DNA of 64,000 bases from Isotricha intestinalis. Lineage: Eukaryota; Ciliophora; Litostomatea; Vestibuliferida; Isotrichidae. Both the position numbers and the translations under genes were made by a program. The stretch is taken from contig JAJJLU010003458.1 of assembly GCA_023807065.1 (NCBI GenBank), forward strand, positions 1 to 64,000, given 5' to 3'. The notes beneath the pieces are model-generated. The model was not told where the DNA came from, made no database searches, and saw only the letters and a list, made by a program, of their open reading frames with translations. How positions within the stretch are numbered: the stretch's first letter is position 1; every line of letters starts with the position of its first letter. Shown here piece by piece: positions 26,563 to 34,895 of this stretch.

Positions 26563-29229
26563 ATGAAGAATAAATTAAAAGAAAAAATACAAAAAGAAAA
26601 ATTAAAAGAACAAAAATTAAAAGAACAAAAATTAAAAGAAGAAAAAATAAAAGAAGAAAAAAAAAATGAAAACAATAATAAAATACCTCAAAAAGAAATT
26701 GAACAAAAAAAGAAAGAAAGAGAAATAAATGATTATTATAAAACTTCTCAAATTTTAGATAAATTTCCAAACACAAATTTATTTAAAAATGATGTTAAAT
26801 ATACAATAAATAAATTTTTAGATTTTGAATTTAAAATAGATAATCTTGAATTTAGAGATTTAATATTATCTCTTTTTTATAAAAATCAAGTTTCAATTGT
26901 AATTATTTTATATTTTAGATTTTTTATTTTTAATATATCAAATTTATTAAATGGAAAAAATTTTTTCCATAAAAATATTTATATTCATTTATTTTCAATA
27001 TTTATTTCTTTATTTTTAATGTTAAGTAAAAGTAAATTTAAAAATGAGTTTTCAAGAATTTTAGTAAAATTAATTTTAGATATTAATCATTCAATTTATT
27101 TAAGTTTAATATATCAAATAGATGAAATTTCTTTTATAGAAGAATTTTTTTATAGTGGAATAGGAAATATAATGTTAAATCTAAGAATAAATGTTATTAT
27201 TGCATCAAATACTCATTTAGTAATTGCTTTCTATATAATTTTATCTAAAAAATATAATAATTTAATATTAAATATTATTATTCAATCTATTGGTTCAATT
27301 ATCTTTGTTTATTTATGTAAAAGAGGAATTAGATATTTATGGATTTTATTTGATTCTTTTAAAAGAAGTTTTCTTGTTTTTAATTCAATGATTGAAAATT
27401 GTTCTGGACCTATTTTTATTCTTTCTCAGAATATGGATATTCTTTATGCTAATAAAGCTGCTAAAAAATTTGATGAATATATTCATAAATCTAAAAATAA
27501 TTCTGATATTAAGAAAAAAATTGGATTTAAAATGGAAACTAATTTTAAAAAAATGATTATTCCCAATTTATATCCTTTATTTACTAAATTTTTAGAAGAT
27601 ACAATTAATAATAAAACAATTAAGAATTTTTTTTTTCCTTTTATTTCCATATATGAGAATTTAGATATATATTATAAAAGATATTCAAATTATTTTTTAA
27701 TTTTAGGAGACTTTCCCAAATTAAATTGGTATAATATAATATGTTCAAAATGTATATGGAAATTTGATAATTGCATTTTTTTAAATATAATACCATGTTA
27801 TACATATTATAAAAATGAAATATTATTAAATCAAATAAAATTATTTTTAGAAAAATTGGAAGAATACAATGAAAATGCAAATAAAATGTGTGAAATAATT
27901 TTAAGATGTGAAAGAAATTCTTTAATTTCAACTTCAGCATCTAATAAAAGTTTAAGAAGATTAGGTATTTATATGAAGAATAGTAAAGCAAGAAGAGAAA
28001 GTGTTTTAAGTTATGGAAATGATATTGGTTTAGTTTTTCCTAATATGGATTATTCTATTTTATTTTTTTTCAAAAATCAAAGTGAAGTTTTATATGATTT
28101 ATTAAATACTCAAAATTTATATTTTAATCTATTTTCTCCTAGAAAAATACTTGATTTTAATATTAACAAAAAATTAGTTAATTTAGAAATTTTTACTAAT
28201 TATCTTACTTTTTATTTCGATGCTTTATTAACTTCAAAGTATTGTACTATTGATTTTAAAATGAAAGAAAATTGTAAATTTATTTTTATAGAAGAAAATA
28301 TTTTAAGAATTACTTTATTTAATGTTTTTTTATTTATTTTAAGTAATACTTCTTCAAATGATAATAAAAAAAATATTATTTGTAGTGTTAGACTTTTAAA
28401 AGAAAAAAAAAATTATCAAAATAAAAAAAATGAAGTTGAGAGTTCTCCAATTTATTTTTTGAAAAAGAAAAGAATAAGTAATAAAAAATCAAGAAGTAAT
28501 TATACTTTATTTTTTGATATTTGTATTACTGGAGATTCTTCTTTAGATTATAATAGAATTAATTATCTTTTGAAAAATAAAAATTTAAATGGCAATTATT
28601 TTTTTAATGAAATATCAAAACATAATTATTTAAACATTGGAATTATAACTGCTTATCAAATTGTAACTAAATTATTTAAAAATGAATTTAGTTTAAATTC
28701 AAGTGAAAAAGGAAATACAATTTTATTTGGATTAACATGTGAAAAAGAATCAAAATATTATAATGATTATAATGATTATAATGATTTTAATGAAAATGAA
28801 GGAATTTCAAAATGCTTTTGTGAAGAAAATTTTTACTTTTATAATTTTTATTACCATGAAAAATTAATAAAAAATATTTATAATATTGAAGATAATGAAG
28901 TAAATAATTTTAATAGATTATTTTTAAAATTAGAAAAATGTGAAAATAATTCAGGAGGAAAATCAAGTGATTATGATAGTGAAAATGATATTAGATTTAA
29001 TTCTCAAAATAATAATAAAATTAATAATAATAATAATAATAATGATTTTATTATTAATAACTCAAATATTATTAATGGTAAAATTAATAATTTTAAGAGA
29101 AAAATTATTCATTTAAAAAATAAAAGTATAAATAAAGTAAAATCAGAATTAAGAAATATTGATCAAGATATTTTTAATAGAAATAATCAATTCACATCTT
29201 TTGGAATTGATAATTTAAAAAATGAGTAA
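26563..29229 (+). CDS. Multi-spanning PAS protein with degenerate histidine-kinase ATPase domain
   Basis: The 888-residue protein starts with a K/E-rich coil (residues 1-55). About six membrane helices follow (about 105-265), then a PAS-like segment (SMIENCSGPIFILSQNMDIL, about 278-330). Residues 570-725 resemble a HATPase fold. IEENILRITLFNVFLFIL stands where the N-box helix should be, YTLFFDICITGDSS fits the D-box strand, and NIGIITAYQIVTKLF fits the G2 helix. It closes with SSEKGNTILFGL, which matches the GKGTTFxF end of the fold. The N-box Asn and the DxGxG glycines are not present and no clear phospho-acceptor His is seen. It is therefore probably a catalytically dead or strongly diverged sensor kinase. 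The C-terminus is Asn-rich. The ligand is unknown. Confidence 0.6.
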   Translation: MKNKLKEKIQKEKLKEQKLKEQKLKEEKIKEEKKNENNNKIPQKEIEQKKKEREINDYYKTSQILDKFPNTNLFKNDVKYTINKFLDFEFKIDNLEFRDLILSLFYKNQVSIVIILYFRFFIFNISNLLNGKNFFHKNIYIHLFSIFISLFLMLSKSKFKNEFSRILVKLILDINHSIYLSLIYQIDEISFIEEFFYSGIGNIMLNLRINVIIASNTHLVIAFYIILSKKYNNLILNIIIQSIGSIIFVYLCKRGIRYLWILFDSFKRSFLVFNSMIENCSGPIFILSQNMDILYANKAAKKFDEYIHKSKNNSDIKKKIGFKMETNFKKMIIPNLYPLFTKFLEDTINNKTIKNFFFPFISIYENLDIYYKRYSNYFLILGDFPKLNWYNIICSKCIWKFDNCIFLNIIPCYTYYKNEILLNQIKLFLEKLEEYNENANKMCEIILRCERNSLISTSASNKSLRRLGIYMKNSKARRESVLSYGNDIGLVFPNMDYSILFFFKNQSEVLYDLLNTQNLYFNLFSPRKILDFNINKKLVNLEIFTNYLTFYFDALLTSKYCTIDFKMKENCKFIFIEENILRITLFNVFLFILSNTSSNDNKKNIICSVRLLKEKKNYQNKKNEVESSPIYFLKKKRISNKKSRSNYTLFFDICITGDSSLDYNRINYLLKNKNLNGNYFFNEISKHNYLNIGIITAYQIVTKLFKNEFSLNSSEKGNTILFGLTCEKESKYYNDYNDYNDFNENEGISKCFCEENFYFYNFYYHEKLIKNIYNIEDNEVNNFNRLFLKLEKCENNSGGKSSDYDSENDIRFNSQNNNKINNNNNNNDFIINNSNIINGKINNFKRKIIHLKNKSINKVKSELRNIDQDIFNRNNQFTSFGIDNLKNE

Positions 29230-29335
29230 TTAGTTTATTATTTATTTTTTTTTGTAAATATTACAATTAAACTAAAATATGATCAAAAAATAAAATTTAT
29301 TTAATATTAAATTAATTATATAATAAATTAATTAT

Positions 29336-29983
29336 TTAAATATGTTTCTTTCTATGTTTATTTTTACAATTTTTTCTTTGTATATTTTCCGTTAAATAAT
29401 TTTCATTTTTTTGAATTAATTTAATTGTTTCTCCAATCCAATTTAATTCCTTTTTCCTTGATCTTTTTAATTGATCATCATCAGTTAAAATATCATTATC
29501 AATATCTTGCCATTGAATTTCAGGTAAAATTTTACTTGAAGTAAAAGGAATTTCATCTTCATTAAATTTTTTTATTTTATATATTTTATTTGTTAATTCA
29601 TCATATAATTCCATTCTTTTATTTGTATAAATTCTTTTTACTTTTTTCTTTTCTTCAATTTCCATTTTATCTAAGTTATTTCTTTTAATATTTTGGATAT
29701 TATCAATTGATGAAAGTGCTTTTCTTTTATAATTATTTACAAAAATCATATCTGAGTTTTTTTTTTCAATATTTGAAATATTCCTTTTTATATTATTTAA
29801 ACCTTTTAATTCTCTTTTATTACTATTTTTTTTGTTATAACGAAAATATGATTTATTATCTTTTTCTGAAGAAAAATATATATTATCAATTGAAGTGTTT
29901 TCTTTTAATTCATCTAAAAAATTAAATAATAATGATGAATGTCTTTTTTTAATTTGAGATTTTTTAGTTATTCCTAAGGGCAT
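29336..29983 (-). CDS. Unknown basic protein
   Basis: This 215-residue, Lys/Asn-rich protein has no membrane helix or signal peptide. The better-ordered C-terminal part (residues 120-200) includes KRMELYDELTNKIYKIKKF and ELNWIGETIKLIQKN, and the protein ends in a run of K, R and H that could act as a nuclear signal. I do not recognise it. Confidence 0.62.
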   Translation of the reverse strand: MPLGITKKSQIKKRHSSLLFNFLDELKENTSIDNIYFSSEKDNKSYFRYNKKNSNKRELKGLNNIKRNISNIEKKNSDMIFVNNYKRKALSSIDNIQNIKRNNLDKMEIEEKKKVKRIYTNKRMELYDELTNKIYKIKKFNEDEIPFTSSKILPEIQWQDIDNDILTDDDQLKRSRKKELNWIGETIKLIQKNENYLTENIQRKNCKNKHRKKHI

Positions 29984-30290
29984 TTTATATGTTTAAATTT
30001 TATAAATTTATCAATTTATATTGGATAAAATCAAATTTTAAAATATTCTCTTTTAATATTTTATATATCAATTATTCATATTTAATTTTTTTTCATTTTA
30101 AATTATTAATTATTGATGTTTAAAAGTTTTAAATCAATTTAAATTTATTTAAATAATTTTGTCGTTAAATTAATTCCCATTGAATTAATTTTTTAAAAAT
30201 AAAATAATTATAATTAATATTAATATATTATGTTTATTTTATTCCTTTAAAAATAATTAAATTTATTTATATAAAAATATTTAAAGATTA
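29984..30290. other. Intergenic, no gene seen
   Basis: This is a 307-base spacer between two minus-strand genes, very A+T-rich. I see no RNA gene or supported frame in it. Confidence 0.6.
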
Positions 30291-32375
30291 TTAATCATTA
30301 TTATCATCCATAGAAGGAATAATTTGAATAATTTTATTTTCAGTTGTATCATCATCAATATCTTCTCTATTTTCAATAATATCATTTTCAAAATTAACAA
30401 TATTATTTCCAATATCAGAAGAATTTTTTTTAACAAAACTATTATTTCTTGTATTATCAATCATAGTTTTAATAGTTTTATTACTATTTAAATTATTATC
30501 TCCTTGATCTAATTCATCTACTTTTTTAAAGTCATTATCTCCTTCTATTGTTTTATTTAAAATACTTCCTAAACAAAAAGAATTATTTTTAAAATCTCCT
30601 AAAGGCTTTTTCATTTTTTCACAATAATCTTTATATATCTTTTGATATGTTTTATTCACTTCTTGCATTAAATTATTTTTTGTCAATACTTCTTTTATAT
30701 AATTGTTATTTACTAATAATTCAAATAAATTAGATAAATGAACAAAAAGTTTTGAATTTTTATTATTTGGGATATTTGAATATTTTAAACATTCTTTTAA
30801 AAAGTTATTTTGAATTAATATATTTATAATCCAATTATCTGCGTTTTCTTCTGTCATTAAATTTATTATTCTTATTAATATATTTTGGATTATATCATTT
30901 TTCTTTTGGAAAAATTTTTGAGAAAAGAAATTAAAAAAATTTATTTTTTTTAAATTATCTAATAATTCATTATTTCTTGTTAATGAAATTATATCTGTAA
31001 AAAATATTAAAACTGATTGAATACATGAAAATGATTTAACAATATTTAAATTAATTTCTTTTGTAAATGATGTCATTTTATTGATTAATGTATTTCCTTC
31101 ATCAAAATTTAAATTAACACTTGAATTAAAATAATAATTACTTCTTTCATTATTTTTCATTGGTGATTTAAATGACATATAAAGTTTAGAAGTTGAAATA
31201 TTATTATTCATATTAAATTCTGTTTTATATGATTTTATAATATAACTATTAATTATACAAAAATTTTCTATAACTTTCTCATTATTAGAATTATTAAATG
31301 ATGTAATTAATTTAGAAAGAAAATTTTCAGTTAATATTAAATCATCATTTTTATTACATTCAATATATTGACAAATTAAATCTCTAATTCCAGAACCATT
31401 ATATTTTAAATAATTAATTAAATAATTTAATATATTACCTTTTATTATTTCTAAAGCATTATCTCTATTTTCTTCTTCTGAAAATAATAAAATTTCTAAA
31501 ATAATATCTCTAAAATAACTATATTGAATTAAATTTAATATTTTTAAAAGAATTTCATTTCCTTTTTTATAGCAAATATATTTAATGAAATAAAGTGATT
31601 TACTAGGACTATATAAACTATGAATTAAAGAAGTAATAATTTTAACTAAATATCCTCCTTGAACATTATTTAATTCATTATTAAAAGAAATATTAAAAAT
31701 ATAATCAACTAGTTCTAAACTAGGTTCATTATTATTTATTTCTAAACTATTATTAAAAGAATTATTTTCTTCAACATTTGTATCATTATTAAAAGGGAAA
31801 AAACCATTTAATGTACTTTCTCTTTTTATAATTGTACTTATATTATTGTCTTCTAAAATATCATCTAAATTATCTTCATTATTACTATTATTTATTATAC
31901 TACATTCCCCACATAATAATCCACTATTATTTATATTTGTTGTCATTGGTAAAAACATATTTGCATTAATTATTTTATCTATTATAAATGGATAATCTCT
32001 CGATAAAATTTCAGATGCCAAAAAAGGATATTTGTAAGATTTATTAAAAATATTTTGATCTTTATTTGATATTTCTTTTTTTTCTGAAATATTAATTTTT
32101 TCTATATTTAATTCTGTATTTAAATTTGGTGGTTTTAAAGCGTAATCAATTAATGATTTTATTTTATAATTATCAAAACTATTATAAAAATGTAAAGATT
32201 ATAAATTTAGAATTTACTATTGTCCATATTTTTGAAACATTGCAAAATTTGATAAACTATTTAAAATATCATCTGTATCTAAAATTTGTTCAATTGTATT
32301 CGAAAAAAAAGGATTATCTTTGTTCAAATTGACATTATCATTAACAATATTTAATAAACTTTGTAGTGATGACAT
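30291..32375 (-). CDS. PP6/Sit4 regulatory subunit, SAPS-domain protein (two exons)
   Basis: Exon 1 is 32375-32218 and exon 2 is 32178-30291, giving about 681 residues. Exon 1 contains SNTIEQILDTDDILNSL, the counterpart of the opening SAPS helices (the LLDEDDILQE type). Just after the intron, KSYKYPFLASEILSRD matches the conserved K-Y-P-x-x-x-x-E-I-L segment. Further on, QGGYLVKIITSLIHS corresponds to the strand of SAPS repeats where the kinetically conserved FSKV region lies, and a long armadillo-like helical array follows. SAPS proteins (SAP in yeast, PPP6R in animals) direct the Sit4/PP6 phosphatase to substrates. A reading that starts at the TTG codon at 32021 misses 105 residues. The N- and C-terminal Asn-rich segments are disordered. 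Confidence 0.72.
32179..32217 (-). other. Intron of SAPS-domain gene (39 bases)
   Basis: On the minus strand the donor is CAATA|GTAAATTC and the acceptor TTATAATAG|TTTTGAT. The phase is 2. Removal bypasses an in-frame TAG and restores the SAPS N-terminus in frame; 158 plus 1888 bases are an exact multiple of three. Confidence 0.82.
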
Positions 32376-32423
32376 TTTATTTTATTTTTTAATAAAATTT
32401 CTACTTATTTAAATTTTATATTT
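32376..32423. promoter_or_regulatory. 48-base divergent spacer between SAPS and TBC genes
   Basis: Two divergent start codons are 48 bases apart. The A+T sequence has no recognisable motif. It is a shared promoter region only by position. Confidence 0.4.
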
Positions 32424-33962
32424 ATGAATAATCCTAATAATAATGAAGAAAAAAATTCTATACATGAATATGATAAAAATGATATTAATAAATGTATAAA
32501 TGGCTTTAAATTTATAATAGAAAATATTAATGATATTCCAAAATTAACAAAAGAAATAATTGAATTATCGTATAATGGTGAAATAGGTTTAAAATATATA
32601 AGACCAACATCTTGGAAATTATTATTAAATATTTTTAAAAAAGAAAAAGATTCTTGTTTAAAAGATTGGATAAATGAAACAAAAGAAGAGAGAAAAATAT
32701 ATAAGAAAAAATTAAAAGAATTAACTCAATTAAATAAATTTTCAGGAGATCCTTTAGGTGGAAGTTTAAAAAATGAAGGTTGGAATTCATTTTTTGAAGA
32801 TAGTGAAATAAAGAAATTAATTAAATTAGATGTTCAAAGAACTTATCAAGATAAAGAATTATTTTGTGATAAAAAAATTCAAGAAATTGAAATTAATATT
32901 TTAACTATTTGGGGAAGAGAAAATAAAAAACCAGGTTATAAACAAGGAATAAATGAAATTTTAGCTATGTTAATTTATTCTCTTTATCCTTATTATTTTA
33001 ACAGCAATATTAAAAATTATTCTGATGATTATTTAAATAGTTTAATTGATGATCCTGTTAAAAATTATAAAGAATTATATTATTATTTCCATGATGAAAA
33101 TTATTTAGAAAGTGATTTATATTTTCTTTTAACAAATATAATGAATTTAGGAGTGAAAAATTTTTTTATGGATGTTGATAAAGAGAAAAATCCAAATGAA
33201 AAATTAACATATTTAATAAAAAGATGTAAAAATATTATTCATAAAAATTTAAGACTTCAAGATAATAGATTATATAATCATTTCATGAATATTGAATTAG
33301 ATTGTGAATTTGTAATTCAAAGATGGTTAAAATGTTTATTTGATAGAGAATTTCATCCTAAAAATGTAGAAATTTTTTGGGATGCTTTATTAGCAGATGA
33401 AAATCAAGTGAAAAGTAATGATTTTAATTTAGCTGATTTTATTTGTATTGCTATGATTATTTTTATTAGAGATGAATTAGTTATTAAAGACCAAAATGAA
33501 ACTTTTCAAAGATTATTTAAATATCCTCCTATTGAATCTCCTGTTCCTTTAATTGATTTAGCTATTAATATTAGAAATGAAATTAAAGTTAAAGATTTTG
33601 AAGAAGGAGAAAGAAATAAAGAAAAAGAAAAAAAACATGATATTATTAGAGAAAAAGTCAAAGAAATTGAAAAAATCAATCTTGATTTAATTAAAAAGAA
33701 AAATATGAATCCTGTTGATTCTCTCGATTATTTAGCTGAAAAAAAATTAATGTATTCTGGAATTCCTGTTAAAAGTAATAATGCTAATAATAATAAAGTT
33801 AAAATTAATAATAATGTTACTAAGATAGAAGAACTAAGCATTCAAAATAAAAATGTTTTAAAAGACTTAAGAAGAATGTTTATTAAATATAATGGAAAAA
33901 TGGATAAAAATGATAGAGAAAAAGTTAATAATTTATTTGATACTTTAGAAAAAAATCTTTAA
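32424..33962 (+). CDS. TBC-domain Rab GTPase-activating protein, TBC1D5-like
   Basis: The 512-residue protein has a TBC domain over about residues 45-330. It opens with YIRPTSWKLLLNIFK and then has DPLGG, WNSFFEDSEI and KLDVQRTYQD. The Arg of that last block is the expected catalytic arginine finger. GYKQGINEIL supplies the catalytic Gln finger (YxQG). The order of a DPL segment, WxxFFxDxEL and IxxDVxRT is that of TBC1D5. TBC1D5 inactivates Rab7 and works with retromer on endosomes, and a similar role is a reasonable inference. The C-terminus is a K/E coil and Asn-rich linker ending in a short helix (KDLRRMFIKYNGK). Confidence 0.85.
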   Translation: MNNPNNNEEKNSIHEYDKNDINKCINGFKFIIENINDIPKLTKEIIELSYNGEIGLKYIRPTSWKLLLNIFKKEKDSCLKDWINETKEERKIYKKKLKELTQLNKFSGDPLGGSLKNEGWNSFFEDSEIKKLIKLDVQRTYQDKELFCDKKIQEIEINILTIWGRENKKPGYKQGINEILAMLIYSLYPYYFNSNIKNYSDDYLNSLIDDPVKNYKELYYYFHDENYLESDLYFLLTNIMNLGVKNFFMDVDKEKNPNEKLTYLIKRCKNIIHKNLRLQDNRLYNHFMNIELDCEFVIQRWLKCLFDREFHPKNVEIFWDALLADENQVKSNDFNLADFICIAMIIFIRDELVIKDQNETFQRLFKYPPIESPVPLIDLAINIRNEIKVKDFEEGERNKEKEKKHDIIREKVKEIEKINLDLIKKKNMNPVDSLDYLAEKKLMYSGIPVKSNNANNNKVKINNNVTKIEELSIQNKNVLKDLRRMFIKYNGKMDKNDREKVNNLFDTLEKNL

Positions 33963-34095
33963 AATTAGGATTATTATAAATTAAATTAATTTGTATGATT
34001 ATTTAAATAATTTTAATGAATAAAAAAAAGAAAAAAAAAATTAAAAACAACAAAATTAAATAAATAAATATTCATTAATACTTTAAACCATATTT

Positions 34096-34791
34096 TTAAC
34101 AACAACCTCCTGTATTTTTATTTTCCATATTTAATTGATTTTGATTATCATTAGAATTAATAGGTTTAAAATTTCCAATACTTCCTCTACTAACATCATC
34201 ATGTTGATATTTTAAATAATCCTCATATAAAATTTTAGCAGCTTCAATGAAAATTTTTTGTGCATTAAATCCTGTTTTCGCAGAAGATTCCATAAATAAA
34301 TTAAAATGATTTTGATTAGAATATTCTTCTGCTTGTTCTCTATTAATAACTCTCTCATTTTCTAAATCAATTTTATTTCCAATTAAAAAAACTTTTGTAT
34401 CTGGATTTGAATGAGTTCTTAATTCTTTTAACCACATATCTATATTTTCAAATGATTCTTTATTATTTATTGCATAAACCATTATTGCTAAAGATGAATT
34501 TCTATAAAAATTTGTTATTAAACTTCTATATAATTCTTGACCACATGTATCCCAAACTTGTAATTTTATTATTTTATTATTTAATTTTAAGTTAAATGTA
34601 AAAAATTCAAAACCTACTGTTGCATTATATGTTTCTTCAAATAGGTTTTTTGTTGCTTTATTTGTTAAACATGATTTTCCAACTCCTGAATCACCTATTA
34701 CTATCATTTTAAAAGATAAGTCATATTGTGTTATATCTTCTGGAAGTATTTCATAGTTTACTCCATCTGTTTCCTTTTTTTGGGAATCCAT
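34096..34791 (-). CDS. Rab-family small GTPase with C-terminal CC prenylation motif
   Basis: All G motifs are visible in 231 residues: G1 GDSGVGKS (33-40), switch I with Thr58 (NATVGFEFF), G3 WDTCGQE (80-86), G4 NKID, and G5 SSAKTG. The protein ends GGCC, a double-cysteine geranylgeranylation signal, so it is membrane attached. The G3 box carries Cys83 where almost all Rabs have Ala (WDTAGQE), while the catalytic Gln85 is intact. The N-terminus is extended by about 25 residues. Switch and RabF-like regions are closest in appearance to endomembrane Rabs, but I cannot name a subfamily. Rabs recruit tethers and motors to membranes. A TBC RabGAP gene lies immediately upstream on the other strand, with no evidence that they pair. 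Confidence 0.9.
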   Translation of the reverse strand: MDSQKKETDGVNYEILPEDITQYDLSFKMIVIGDSGVGKSCLTNKATKNLFEETYNATVGFEFFTFNLKLNNKIIKLQVWDTCGQELYRSLITNFYRNSSLAIMVYAINNKESFENIDMWLKELRTHSNPDTKVFLIGNKIDLENERVINREQAEEYSNQNHFNLFMESSAKTGFNAQKIFIEAAKILYEDYLKYQHDDVSRGSIGNFKPINSNDNQNQLNMENKNTGGCC

Positions 34792-34895
34792 TTTTGACTT
34801 TCTTTTTTTATATATAATTTATTTAATTATGGGAATTTAAAATTATTTTCATGTGTTTAATTATTTTTTTTAAAGTTAATTTATTTATTATTTTT

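Noticed and set aside
32021..32023. SAPS gene starting at 32021
   Set aside because: That position is TTG, not ATG. The upstream exon with an ATG at 32375 and a 39-base intron restores conserved SAPS sequence.
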